Assembly: GCF_030291135.1 (NCBI RefSeq)
Contig: NZ_CP127409.1
Span: forward strand, 558,001-622,000
Length of the DNA stretch: 64,000 nucleotides
Origin: Rhodanobacter thiooxydans
GTDB taxonomy: Bacteria; Pseudomonadota; Gammaproteobacteria; Xanthomonadales; Rhodanobacteraceae
Reading direction: 5' to 3'
Shown here: piece by piece, positions 54,796-64,000 of the stretch
How the letters are laid out: every line of letters begins with the position of its first letter
Position numbering within the stretch: the stretch's first letter is position 1
The notes under the pieces: model-generated
Database searches by the model: none
Seen by the model: only the letters and a program-made list of their open reading frames with translations
What the model was told of the DNA's origin: nothing
Position numbers and translations under genes: made by a program

Positions 54796-56982
54796 ATGAC
54801 CAACCAAATCCAATCCGTGCGGGGCCGTGTCATGCGCCATGCGAGCCGTTACTTGTTGATGGGCCTGCTGATCGCCGGCGCCACCTGGGCCAGTGCTGCG
54901 ATGGCAGCCACCACCACGCTGAAGAACATCAGCTACGACGCACTGCCCGGCGGCAGCGTCGAGCTGCACATGGACTTTGGCAATGGCCCGGTGCCGCAGC
55001 CGAAGATCTTCACCACCGGCAACCCGCCACGCATTGCAGTCGACTTCGCCGACACCGACAACGCGGCCCCGCGTCATCTGGACATCGGCAAGGGCTCGAC
55101 TTCCGGCGTATCCGCCGTGGCGGCCGGTGGTCGCACCCGCGTGGTGGTCGAGCTGATGCGCGAGTCGAGCTACCGCTCGCGGGTCGAAGGCAACAGCCTG
55201 GTGCTGACCATCAACAACGGCAGCACGGATCAGTCGGTGACCACCGCGTCCACGATCGACCCGACCAAGGCATTGCCGTCGTCGTCGGCCGGTCCGGCCA
55301 TCTCCAACATCGACTTCCGTCGCGGCCCGAACGGCGAAGGTCGCGTGCTGATCAGCTTCAGCGGCAGCGGCGCGAATGCCGACATGACCCGCAAGGGCGA
55401 CAAGGTGCTGGTCAGCATCGACCACGCGAACCTGCCGGCCAACCTCGCCCAGCGCCTGGATACGCTGGACTTCGCCACCCCGGTGCAGTCCATCGTCACC
55501 CGAGCCGGCATGGGCGGTGGCGCGCGGATGGAAATCGCGGTCAAGGGTGATGTCGAGACCTCGGCCTACCAGACCGCCGACCAGTACGTGGTCGAGGTGG
55601 CGCCGAAGAAGGTCGATACCGCCAGCAAGGATGCCAAGCTGGCCAGGCTGGGCCAGGAGCCGAGCTACAACGGCAAGCGCGTCACCTTCAACTTCCAGGA
55701 CATCCCGGTGCGCTCGGCACTGCAGCTGATCGCCGACATCTCCGGCCTCAACCTGGTCGCCTCCGACAGCGTCGGTGGCAGCGTCACTCTGCGCCTGGTC
55801 AACGTGCCATGGGATCAGGCGCTGGACGTGATCCTGCGTGCCAAGAGTCTGGACAAGCGCCGCAATGGCAACGTGGTGTGGGTCGCGCCGCAGGCCGAAC
55901 TGGCCAAGTACGAGCAGGACCTCGCCGACGCCAAGCTGAAGGCGCAGGACACCGCCGAACTGGTCACCGACTATGTGCCGATCAGCTACGGCAAGGCGTC
56001 CGATATCGCCAAGCTGCTGACCAGCGGCAGCATGCAGGGTGGCGGCGGCAGCAGTGGCGGTGCCAATACCCAGCGCGGTTTCCTGTCGCCGCGTGGCAGC
56101 GTGTCGTTCGATACGCGCACCAATACGCTGCTGCTCAACGACACGCCGGAGAAGATCAAGCAGTTGCGTGAGCTGATCGCCGTGCTGGACAAGCCGGTGC
56201 AGCAGGTGCTGATCGAGTCGCGCATCGTGGTTGCCAGCGACGATTTCACCCGCGAGCTGGGCGCCAAGTTCGGTGTCAACGGCCGGGTCAACAACACCGA
56301 GTTCCAGAACGCCGCGGCAGCCACGCCGGCCCTGACCGCGGGCCTCGGTGGTGGCAACGTGACCTCGGGCGGCCTCAACGTGAACCTGCCGGTCACCCCG
56401 GCGGCCGGCACCTTCGGCCTGGCCATCCTCGGCGCCAATTACGCGATCGACCTGGAACTCTCCGCCGCGCAGACCGAGGGTCGTGGCGAGGTGATCTCCA
56501 GCCCGCGCGTGATCACCGCCAACCAGCAGGAAGCGGTGATCCGCCAGGGCCAGGAAATCGGCTACGTCACGTTCCAGAACAGCGCCGGCAGCGGCGCCGG
56601 CAGCGGTACCGCCACGGTGCAGTTCAAGGACGCCGTGCTGGAGCTGAAGGTGACCCCGACGATCACCGCCGACAATCGCGTCTACCTGACGATCAACGTC
56701 AAGAAGGATGCGCTGGCCGGTTACGTGGACGCCCCGGGAAGCGGCAAGATCCCGACCATCGACACCCGCGAGATCAACACCTCGGTGCTGGTCGACAACG
56801 GGCAGACCGTGGTGCTGGGTGGCATCTACGAGATCAACAAGGCCAACACCATGACCAAGGTGCCCGGCCTGGGAGACATCCCCGGCGTCGGCGTGCTGTT
56901 CCGCAAGACCTCGCGGACCAACACCAAGGCCGAGCTGCTGATCTTCGTGACGCCACGCATCCTCAGCGATACCTTGCAGTAA
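54796..56982 (+). CDS. pilQ: Type IV pilus secretin PilQ
   Basis: A 728-residue outer-membrane secretin through which the pilus exits. The signal region is LLMGLLIAGATWASAAMAA. Two AMIN domains follow (about 38-135 and 165-275), then the N0/STN domain (VTFNFQDIPVRSALQLIAD), an N1 domain with a Gly/Ser-rich loop, and the secretin barrel (VISSPRVITANQQEAVIRQG, TVVLGGIYE, LLIFVTPRI). A terminator follows. Confidence 0.95.
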   Translation: MTNQIQSVRGRVMRHASRYLLMGLLIAGATWASAAMAATTTLKNISYDALPGGSVELHMDFGNGPVPQPKIFTTGNPPRIAVDFADTDNAAPRHLDIGKGSTSGVSAVAAGGRTRVVVELMRESSYRSRVEGNSLVLTINNGSTDQSVTTASTIDPTKALPSSSAGPAISNIDFRRGPNGEGRVLISFSGSGANADMTRKGDKVLVSIDHANLPANLAQRLDTLDFATPVQSIVTRAGMGGGARMEIAVKGDVETSAYQTADQYVVEVAPKKVDTASKDAKLARLGQEPSYNGKRVTFNFQDIPVRSALQLIADISGLNLVASDSVGGSVTLRLVNVPWDQALDVILRAKSLDKRRNGNVVWVAPQAELAKYEQDLADAKLKAQDTAELVTDYVPISYGKASDIAKLLTSGSMQGGGGSSGGANTQRGFLSPRGSVSFDTRTNTLLLNDTPEKIKQLRELIAVLDKPVQQVLIESRIVVASDDFTRELGAKFGVNGRVNNTEFQNAAAATPALTAGLGGGNVTSGGLNVNLPVTPAAGTFGLAILGANYAIDLELSAAQTEGRGEVISSPRVITANQQEAVIRQGQEIGYVTFQNSAGSGAGSGTATVQFKDAVLELKVTPTITADNRVYLTINVKKDALAGYVDAPGSGKIPTIDTREINTSVLVDNGQTVVLGGIYEINKANTMTKVPGLGDIPGVGVLFRKTSRTNTKAELLIFVTPRILSDTLQ

Positions 56983-57000
56983 TCGCGCAAGCTTGCAGTG

Positions 57001-57031
57001 AAAAGAGGCGGCTTCGGCCGCCTCTTTTTTT
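57001..57031 (+). terminator. Terminator of pilMNOPQ
   Basis: GAGGCGGC pairs with GCCGCCTC around TTCG, extended by four A upstream and seven T downstream. Confidence 0.95.
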
Positions 57032-57154
57032 ATGCGTGCCGGGAAATCACCGATGGCCGGTTAAACTTCCTGGCTAGCCGATGGTCTGTAGCACGCCATC
57101 CGGTGCCGCAGCGCCCGGGTCGCGCTGCTGTCACGTCAAGAACGGAACCCGCCC

Positions 57155-58150
57155 ATGGACATGCCTGAAACCACGCCGCCAAACCGCCTGCAGCAGTCAT
57201 TCACGCGACTGCGCGACGACCTGCAGCAATGCATCATCGGCCAGCCGCACCTGATCGACTGCCTGCTGGTGGCCTTGCTGGCGGATGGCCACCTGCTGGT
57301 CGAGGGCGCACCGGGCCTGGCCAAGACCACGGCGGTGAAAGCGCTGGCGGCGCGCATCGAGGCGGACTTCCACCGCGTGCAGTTCACCCCCGACCTGCTG
57401 CCGGCGGATCTCACCGGTACCGACGTGTTCCGCCCGCAGTCCGGCAGCTTCGAGTTCGAACGCGGCCCGCTGTTCCACAACATCGTCCTGGCCGACGAGA
57501 TCAACCGCGCGCCGGCCAAGGTGCAGTCCGCACTGCTGGAGGCGATGGCCGAGCAGCAGATCACTGTCGGCCGCCGCACCTGGCAGCTGCCCGAGCTGTT
57601 CATGGTGATGGCGACGCAGAACCCGATCGAGCAGGAAGGCACGTTCACCCTGCCGGAAGCCCAGCTCGACCGTTTCCTGATGCACGTGACGATCGGCTAT
57701 CCCGATGCAGTCGCCGAACTGGCCATCCTCAAGCTGGCGCGCGAGCAGGCCAGTCGTCGTGCCCACCCGGTTGCCGCGCCGCCGGCGTTGCTCAGCCAGG
57801 CCGACGTATTCGCCGCGCGCGATGCGGCGATGGCGGTGCACATGGCGCCGGCGCTGGAGGCATACCTGACCCAGCTGGTGCTGGCCACCCGCGATGCCGG
57901 CCGCTACGGGCCGGAGCTGAAGCGCTGGATCGCCTGGGGTGGCAGCCCGCGCGCCACCATCGCGCTGGACCGCTGCGCGCGCGCGCAGGCGTGGCTGGCC
58001 GGCCGCGATTACGTATTGCCGGAAGACGTGCACGCGATCGCCCACGAAGTGCTGCGCCATCGCGTGCTGCTCAGCTACGAGGCGGAGGCCGAGGGCGTGC
58101 GGCCGGACCAGGTGATCGACCGCTTGCTGGATCTCGTGCCGCTGCCGTGA
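57155..58150 (+). CDS. MoxR-family AAA+ ATPase
   Basis: A 331-residue AAA+ ATPase. Walker A is GAPGLAKT (51-58), Walker B is IVLADEINRAP, and ATQNPIEQEGTFTLPEAQLDRF is the MoxR signature. MoxR proteins act as chaperones with partner VWA proteins, and the five genes that follow encode such partners. A start at ATG 57155 fits; a 172-bp leader separates it from pilQ. Its stop overlaps the next gene. Confidence 0.94.
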   Translation: MDMPETTPPNRLQQSFTRLRDDLQQCIIGQPHLIDCLLVALLADGHLLVEGAPGLAKTTAVKALAARIEADFHRVQFTPDLLPADLTGTDVFRPQSGSFEFERGPLFHNIVLADEINRAPAKVQSALLEAMAEQQITVGRRTWQLPELFMVMATQNPIEQEGTFTLPEAQLDRFLMHVTIGYPDAVAELAILKLAREQASRRAHPVAAPPALLSQADVFAARDAAMAVHMAPALEAYLTQLVLATRDAGRYGPELKRWIAWGGSPRATIALDRCARAQAWLAGRDYVLPEDVHAIAHEVLRHRVLLSYEAEAEGVRPDQVIDRLLDLVPLP

Positions 58151-59082
58151 ACGCCGTCGCGCCACATCGTACGGACGGCGATGGCCGAAGTCAGGTCGCG
58201 CTGGCCGAACTGATCGCGCTGCGCGCACGGGTCGGCCGCGTGCGCCTGGCGCCGCTGCTCAGCCGTGCCGCACGCAGCGGCCAGCAGTCCAGCCGTCTAT
58301 ACGGCCGTGGCATGGACTACGCCGAGTCGCGCGTCTACCAGGCGGGCGACGACGTGCGCCGGCTCGACTGGCGGCTCACCGCGCGCAGCGGCAAGCTGCA
58401 CACCAAGCTGTTCCAGGAAGACCGCGAAGGCTGCCTGCTGATCTTGCTCGACACCCATGCCAGCATGCGTTTCGGCACGCGGGTGCGCTTCAAGTCGGTG
58501 CAGGCGGCGCGTGCCGCCGCCGCCGCTGCATGGTACGCGGTGCGTGCCGGCGAGCGGGTCGGCATGATGGCGTTCGGTCACGCCGAACAACTGCTGCGTC
58601 CGCAGGCCGGGCCGCGCGGTGCGCTGGCGGTGTGCGGCGCGCTGGCCGAGTGGGACGCGCAGCCGGTATCCGAACGGGTCGAGCCGTTGTCCGAGGCGCT
58701 GGCCCGCGCCAGTCGCGTGCTGCACGGCGCCAGTCGCGTGCTGCTGGTCAGTGACGGCTTCAGCTGCGACGCATCGGCGCGGCAGCGCCTGCTCGACCTG
58801 GGCCGCCATGCCGGGGTCAGCGTGCTGGTGGTGGCAGATGCGCTGGAACGGGCGCCGGCCCCGCCGGGACGCTATCCGCTGGAGCATGCCGGCGAACGCT
58901 GCGAAGTGCTGTTGCAGTCCGAACGTCAGCGCAACGATTTCCAGCGCGCGCTGGGTGCCGGTCCGGCTCGACTGGGCGAGCTGGCGCAGGCGCTGGGCCT
59001 GCGCTGGAACAGCATCGACACCGCCGCCGATGCCTTCGATGCGGCCAGCGGTCTGCTCGGTGGACGGAGGTCGGCACGATGA
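58147..59082 (+). CDS. DUF58 protein
   Basis: A 311-residue protein. GRGMDYAESRVYQAGDDVRRLDWRLTAR is the DUF58 hallmark, followed by a VWA-like region (LLILLDTHASMRFG). It accompanies MoxR in nearly all such operons. The GTG at 58147 overlaps the MoxR stop (GTGA), which sets the start; the open frame reaching back to 57229 is a shadow of the moxR gene. Confidence 0.9.
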   Translation: MNAVAPHRTDGDGRSQVALAELIALRARVGRVRLAPLLSRAARSGQQSSRLYGRGMDYAESRVYQAGDDVRRLDWRLTARSGKLHTKLFQEDREGCLLILLDTHASMRFGTRVRFKSVQAARAAAAAAWYAVRAGERVGMMAFGHAEQLLRPQAGPRGALAVCGALAEWDAQPVSERVEPLSEALARASRVLHGASRVLLVSDGFSCDASARQRLLDLGRHAGVSVLVVADALERAPAPPGRYPLEHAGERCEVLLQSERQRNDFQRALGAGPARLGELAQALGLRWNSIDTAADAFDAASGLLGGRRSAR

Positions 59083-59589
59083 CGCTGCCGCCCGCACCGT
59101 CGCCCGGTCCGCAGCTGCGCGACATCCACCTGCCGCCCGAGCCGTCGTGGTGGCCGCCGGCACCGGGCTGGTGGCTGCTCGCCGTACTGGCGCTGGCATT
59201 GCTGCTGGCTGGCATCGGGTGGTGGCGTCGTTACCGCCGCGCGCTGCATCAGCGCCGGCAGGTGCTGCGGGAACTCGATCGGCTGGCGCAGCAGCACCAG
59301 CGCGACGGCGATGCAGCAGTGCTGGCGGGTGAGTTGCACCAGCTGCTGCGCCGGGTGGCGCGCCGGCACGATGCGCTGGCGGTGCAGCAACGCGGCGACG
59401 CCTGGCGGCGAACGCTGGCGCGGGTGCCGGTCGACGCCGCTACGCTGGAACGATTGCTGGCGCTGGACCAACAGATCTATCGGCCGCCGACCGCGTTCGA
59501 TCACGCGGCCGCGATCGCCGCCGTGCGCCGCTGGCTGCAGCTGGCGCTGAAGCCCGCGGCGTGGAAGCCGGCCGCGACGGAGCGCGTCG

Positions 59590-59597
<8 letters not shown>
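59079..59597 (+). CDS. DUF4381 membrane protein
   Basis: A 172-residue protein: LRDIHLPPEPSWWPPAPGWW precedes a single membrane helix (about 31-47), then a charged helical cytoplasmic domain. DUF4381 proteins occur only in MoxR/Bat operons, and their role is unknown. The ATG overlaps the DUF58 stop (ATGA). Confidence 0.87.
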
Positions 59598-60572
<975 letters not shown>

Positions 60573-60576
<4 letters not shown>

Positions 60577-62456
60577 GCGAACTGCTGCAGCAATTCCATT
60601 TCCTGCGGCCGTGGTGGCTGGCCGCGCTGCTGCTGTTGCCGCTGCTGGGCTGGTTCGGCGTGCGCCGCAACGTGGCGCAGGTGGAACTGTCGCGGCTGGT
60701 CGATGCCGAATTGCTGCCGCATCTGCTGCGTGGGCGCGCCGGCAATCGCAGCCTGCCGCTGTGGCTGTTCGCGCTGGGCTGGACACTCTGCGCGCTGGCC
60801 CTGGCCGGGCCGACCTGGAGCCGTGTCGAGCAGCCGCTGTATGCGAGCCGCGCGGCGCAGGTGGTGGCGATCTCGCTGTCGCAGCGCATGCTGGCGCGCG
60901 ACGTGACGCCGAGCCGGCTCGATCGCGCGCGCTACAAGGCGCGCGATCTGCTGCACGCCAACCAGGACGGCCTGAACGCGCTGATCGGCTACGCCGGCGA
61001 GGCCTTCGTGGTGGCGCCGCTAACCGCCGATGCGCACAGCCTCGACGACCTGCTTGCGGCGATGGCGCCGGACACCATGCCGGTGGATGGCGACAACGCG
61101 GCGGCGGCGATCGAGCGCGGCGTGGCCCTGATCCAGGGCGGCAAGGCCGGCGGCGGTTCGCTGGTGCTGATCACCGACCAGGCTGATGCCGCGGCCGAGG
61201 CCGCCGCGCGCAAGGCGCAGGCAGCCGGGGTACGGGTGTCGGTGCTGGGCGTGGGCACGCCGCAGGGTGGGCCGGTGCCGCTGCCCGACGGCGGCTTCCT
61301 GCGCGACGCGCAGGGCGGCATGCTGCTGGCCCGCCGCGATGATGCGGCACTTGCCGCGCTGGCCGCGGCCGGCGGCGGTCGCTACGTGGCGATGAGTGCG
61401 GACCAGCGCGACGTCGACGCGCTGCATGCGCAACTGCGCAGCGCGAAAACAACCTTGGCGGAAGGGCAGGTCGGCGATCAGTGGCAGGATCGCGGCGCCT
61501 GGCTGCTGTTACCCTTGCTGCCGCTGGTGGCGCTGGCGTTCCGCCGCGGCTGGCTGCTGTTGCTGCCGCTGGTCGTGTTGCCGCTGTGGCCGGGCACGGC
61601 CGCGGCGACGAGCTGGCGCGACCTGTGGCAGCGCCCCGACCAGCAGGCCGCGCAAGCCTTGCACGCGGGCGACGCGAAGCGGGCGCAACAGCTCGCGCGC
61701 GATCCGGCCTGGCGTGGTGTGGCGGCGTACCGCGCCGGCGACTACGCCGCCGCGGCGCAGGCGCTGCCGCAGGCGCCCGGCAGCGACGCGGCGTACAACC
61801 TGGGCAACACGCTGGCGAAGCAGGGCGAGTACCAGCAGGCGCTCGCAGCCTACGACCATGCGCTGAAGCTCGACCCGGCCAACGCCGACGCGAAGGCGAA
61901 CCGCCAGGCGGTCGAGGACTGGCTGCGCCGGCAGCAACAACAGCCGTCGGACCAGAAGGAGCATGAGGGCCACGGCGGCAAGCAGAATCAGTCGTCGCAA
62001 GGCGAGCAGGGCAGGAGCGGCAAGCAGGATGCGAAGGATCAGTCATCCACATCGAAGAACGCCGAGCCGTCCGGCCAGCCGGGCCAGGACGGCAAGTCGC
62101 AGCAGGATCCGTCCGGCAACAACGCATCGCAGCAGGGCAAGTCCGAGCAGGGCGTCGCCGGTCAACCCAAACCGCAGACCGCGCAGCAGCAGGCCGAGCA
62201 GAAGGCGCAAGCGGAACAGGCGCGACAGGCGTTGAAGCAGCAGATGGACGCCGCGTTGGCGAAACCGGGCGACAGCAAGGCCGGGCACCAGCTCGGCGCG
62301 CTGGCCAAGGACGACCCGCAGGCGAAGTTGCCGGCCGACCTGCGCCACGCCCTGCAGCGCGTGCCGGATGATCCCGGCGCGCTGCTGCGGCGCAAGTTCG
62401 AACTGGAATACCAGCAGCGCCACGGCGGCGCGCCGAGCGAGGATCAACAGCCGTGA
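60573..62456 (+). CDS. BatB/BatC-type protein: VWA domain with degenerate MIDAS plus TPR
   Basis: A 627-residue fusion. The N-terminal part has two membrane helices and a VWA fold (about 92-300), but the MIDAS segment reads S-L-S-Q-R at residues 101-105 where D-x-S-x-S is expected; the following MLARDV-PSRL is normal for BatB. A second membrane pair lies at about 310-345. A TPR region (about 360-455, YNLGNTLAKQGEYQQALAAYDHALKLDP) and a long Gln/Lys/Ser/Gly low-complexity tail with no visible fold follow. Overlaps the BatA-like gene by four bases. Confidence 0.88.
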
Positions 62457-64000
62457 AGTTCCGACATGTCGTGTGCAGCTGCCTGTTGATGCTGGCGTCG
62501 ATTCCGGCGCTGGCCAGTGCGGCCGCGGTGACCGCCACGCTGGACCGCGACCACGTGCAACTGGGCGAGACGGTGACGCTCAACGTGCGCGTGCAGGGCG
62601 ACACCGGCGGCGTCGTCGCACCCGATCTGCGCGCGCTGAACCAGGATTTCCAGCTGCTCGGCACCTCGCAGAACAACAGCCTCAGCATCATCAACGGCAA
62701 GGCCAGCTCGGAACTGACCTTCGGCGTGGCGCTGCGGCCGCGCCACGTCGGCGTGCTGCAGATCCCCGCGCTGAGCGTGGCCGGCGGCCGCACCGCGCCG
62801 CTGCAGCTCACCGTGACCGCGCCGGACCCGGCCGCCGCCGCTGCCACCCAGCGCGACGTCTTCATGGAATCGCAGGTCGAGCCGGCGCACGGCTACGTCG
62901 GCCAGCAACTGACCTACGTGGTGCGCCTGTACTACGCCAACCGCATCGGCGGCGACGCGCCGTCACCGCCGCAGGCCGACGGCGTGGAAGTCAGCGCGCT
63001 CGGCAAGGGCCTGAACTACGACGCGGAGCGTGGTGGTCGTACCTATCACGTGCTGGAACAACGCTACGCGCTGATCCCGCAGCACGCCGGGCAGATCGAG
63101 ATCCCTCCGGTGGATTTCCAGGGCGAGGCCGCCGATCCGCGCGACCCCAACAGCTTTTTTGGCGCCACCGTGCCGGTCAGCGCCAGCGCGCCCGCGCAGA
63201 CCATCGAGGTGAAACCGGCGCCGGCCGACTGGGGCGGCAGCGCGTGGTTGCCGGCACGCCAGCTGAGCCTGAGTCTGGACGGCTGGCCCACCGCGCGGGA
63301 TGCGTCGCCGCGGGTCGGCCAGCCACTGAACCTGACCATGACCCTTGAAGCCACCGGCCTGTCGTACGAGGCGCTGCCGGCGCTGAGCCTGCCGCCGCTG
63401 GACGGCGCCACGGTGTACCCGGACAAGCCGGTCACCGGCAACCGCCAGGACGGCCAGTGGATCATCGGTCGGCGCCAGCAGTCGTTCGCGATCGTGCCCG
63501 AACGCGCCGGCACGCTGACCATTCCCGCCACCACGCTGAAGTGGTGGAACGTGCTGACCGACAAGATGGAAGTGGCGCAGATCCCCGCGCACAGCGTCAG
63601 CGTGCTGCCGGCGATCGGTGCGGCGGCCACGCCGGCACCCGCCGCAACGGCGCAGGTGCATGACGAGGTGGCTGCATCACCTGGCCTTGCCGCCGCGCCG
63701 GCATCCACGCCCTGGCGCTGGATTGCGCTGGCCAGCCTCGGCCTGTGGCTGCTCAGCGCGCTGACCTGGTGGTTGTGGCGGCGCCGTCGCCGCGTTCCGT
63801 CGGCGACACCGCCGGCCGCAGCGCGCACCTCGGCGCGCAACAGCCAGCTGGCCTTCCTCGCCGCGGCACGCGGTGGCGACCCGGCCGCGCAGGTACACAG
63901 CCTGCTGGCCTGGGCGCGGGCGGAGCGGCCGGCGATCCAGCATCTGGGCGAGCTGGCCGCAGCGCTCGACGATGCCGCGCAACGCGCCGCCATCGACGCG
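62453..64000 (+). CDS. BatD-like exported protein, 5' part (cut by window end)
   Basis: 516 residues are visible and the frame is open at base 64000. A signal peptide (LLMLASIPALASA) is followed by repeated immunoglobulin-like beta domains (VTATLDRDHVQLGETVTLNVRV, ESQVEPAHGYVGQQLTYVVRLYY), as in BatD (oxygen-tolerance protein family). A membrane helix near residues 421-442 precedes a cytoplasmic tail. The GTG at 62453 overlaps the preceding stop (GTGA). Confidence 0.88.
   Translation, partial: MKFRHVVCSCLLMLASIPALASAAAVTATLDRDHVQLGETVTLNVRVQGDTGGVVAPDLRALNQDFQLLGTSQNNSLSIINGKASSELTFGVALRPRHVGVLQIPALSVAGGRTAPLQLTVTAPDPAAAAATQRDVFMESQVEPAHGYVGQQLTYVVRLYYANRIGGDAPSPPQADGVEVSALGKGLNYDAERGGRTYHVLEQRYALIPQHAGQIEIPPVDFQGEAADPRDPNSFFGATVPVSASAPAQTIEVKPAPADWGGSAWLPARQLSLSLDGWPTARDASPRVGQPLNLTMTLEATGLSYEALPALSLPPLDGATVYPDKPVTGNRQDGQWIIGRRQQSFAIVPERAGTLTIPATTLKWWNVLTDKMEVAQIPAHSVSVLPAIGAAATPAPAATAQVHDEVAASPGLAAAPASTPWRWIALASLGLWLLSALTWWLWRRRRRVPSATPPAAARTSARNSQLAFLAAARGGDPAAQVHSLLAWARAERPAIQHLGELAAALDDAAQRAAIDA

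Noticed and set aside
57229-59082. An apparent 617-residue fusion to the DUF58 protein
   Set aside because: The N-terminal part is the moxR gene in another phase; the GTG at 58147 overlaps the moxR stop and gives the normal DUF58 length.

Overview
The window is ordinary chromosome of a high-GC gammaproteobacterium of the Xanthomonadales. It encodes a Clp-type (Crp-like) regulator beside speD, a RelA/SpoT-family gene in the order rpoZ-spoT-ridA-recG, ygfB-pepP divergent from a zapB-like gene and zapA, then 6S RNA and fau, and a ponA/pilMNOPQ block. The protein sequences and REP-like GTAGGAGCGC repeats fit Rhodanobacteraceae (Rhodanobacter/Dyella-like). That family placement is an inference and was not tested. 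No insertion sequence, prophage, CRISPR array or integrase is visible. Coding density is high and many genes overlap by ATGA or GTGA.

Layout. 1-4038: 3' part of trpC, a HAD phosphatase, a TauE/SafE permease, clp and speD. 4368-14713: a 2OG-Fe(II) oxygenase, then a signalling block. On the minus strand an exported protein of unknown function is followed by FHA-GAF, Ser/Thr kinase-TPR, histidine kinase and NarL-type response regulator genes. Divergent from it is an exported subtilase ending in three SLH-like modules. 14899-18900: coq7, rplM-rpsI-tRNA-Gln and a ClC channel with CBS domains. 19036-22314: rpiA, an EVE-domain gene, fau, 6S RNA, zapA, a zapB-like gene and ygfB. 22311-28161: pepP, the cytochrome bd operon (cydP-cydA-cydB-cydX) and pepQ. 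28427-34670: PilZ, DUF1631, hemW, rdgB and rph on the minus strand and yicC on the plus strand. 34667-39827: gmk, a complete mlaFEDCB operon and convergent mlaA. 40026-45292: rpoZ, spoT, ridA, recG. 45375-48948: nucleoside hydrolase, rpmE2, gltA and an unknown protein. 49010-56982: mrcA divergent from pilMNOPQ. 57155-64000: MoxR, DUF58, DUF4381, BatA-, BatB/C- and BatD-like proteins; the last is cut by the window end.

The least conventional part is 5217-14713. There an FHA/Ser-Thr-kinase layer and a two-component pair are translationally coupled, and they sit next to a surface protease whose promoter region carries a near-perfect palindrome. Other points worth attention are an MlaD with two tandem MCE domains, a BatB-like protein whose MIDAS residues are lost, a ten-C tract at codons 5-8 of the histidine kinase, a 6S RNA whose closing stem can be traced by eye, and several unusual hairpins and inverted repeats at gene ends.
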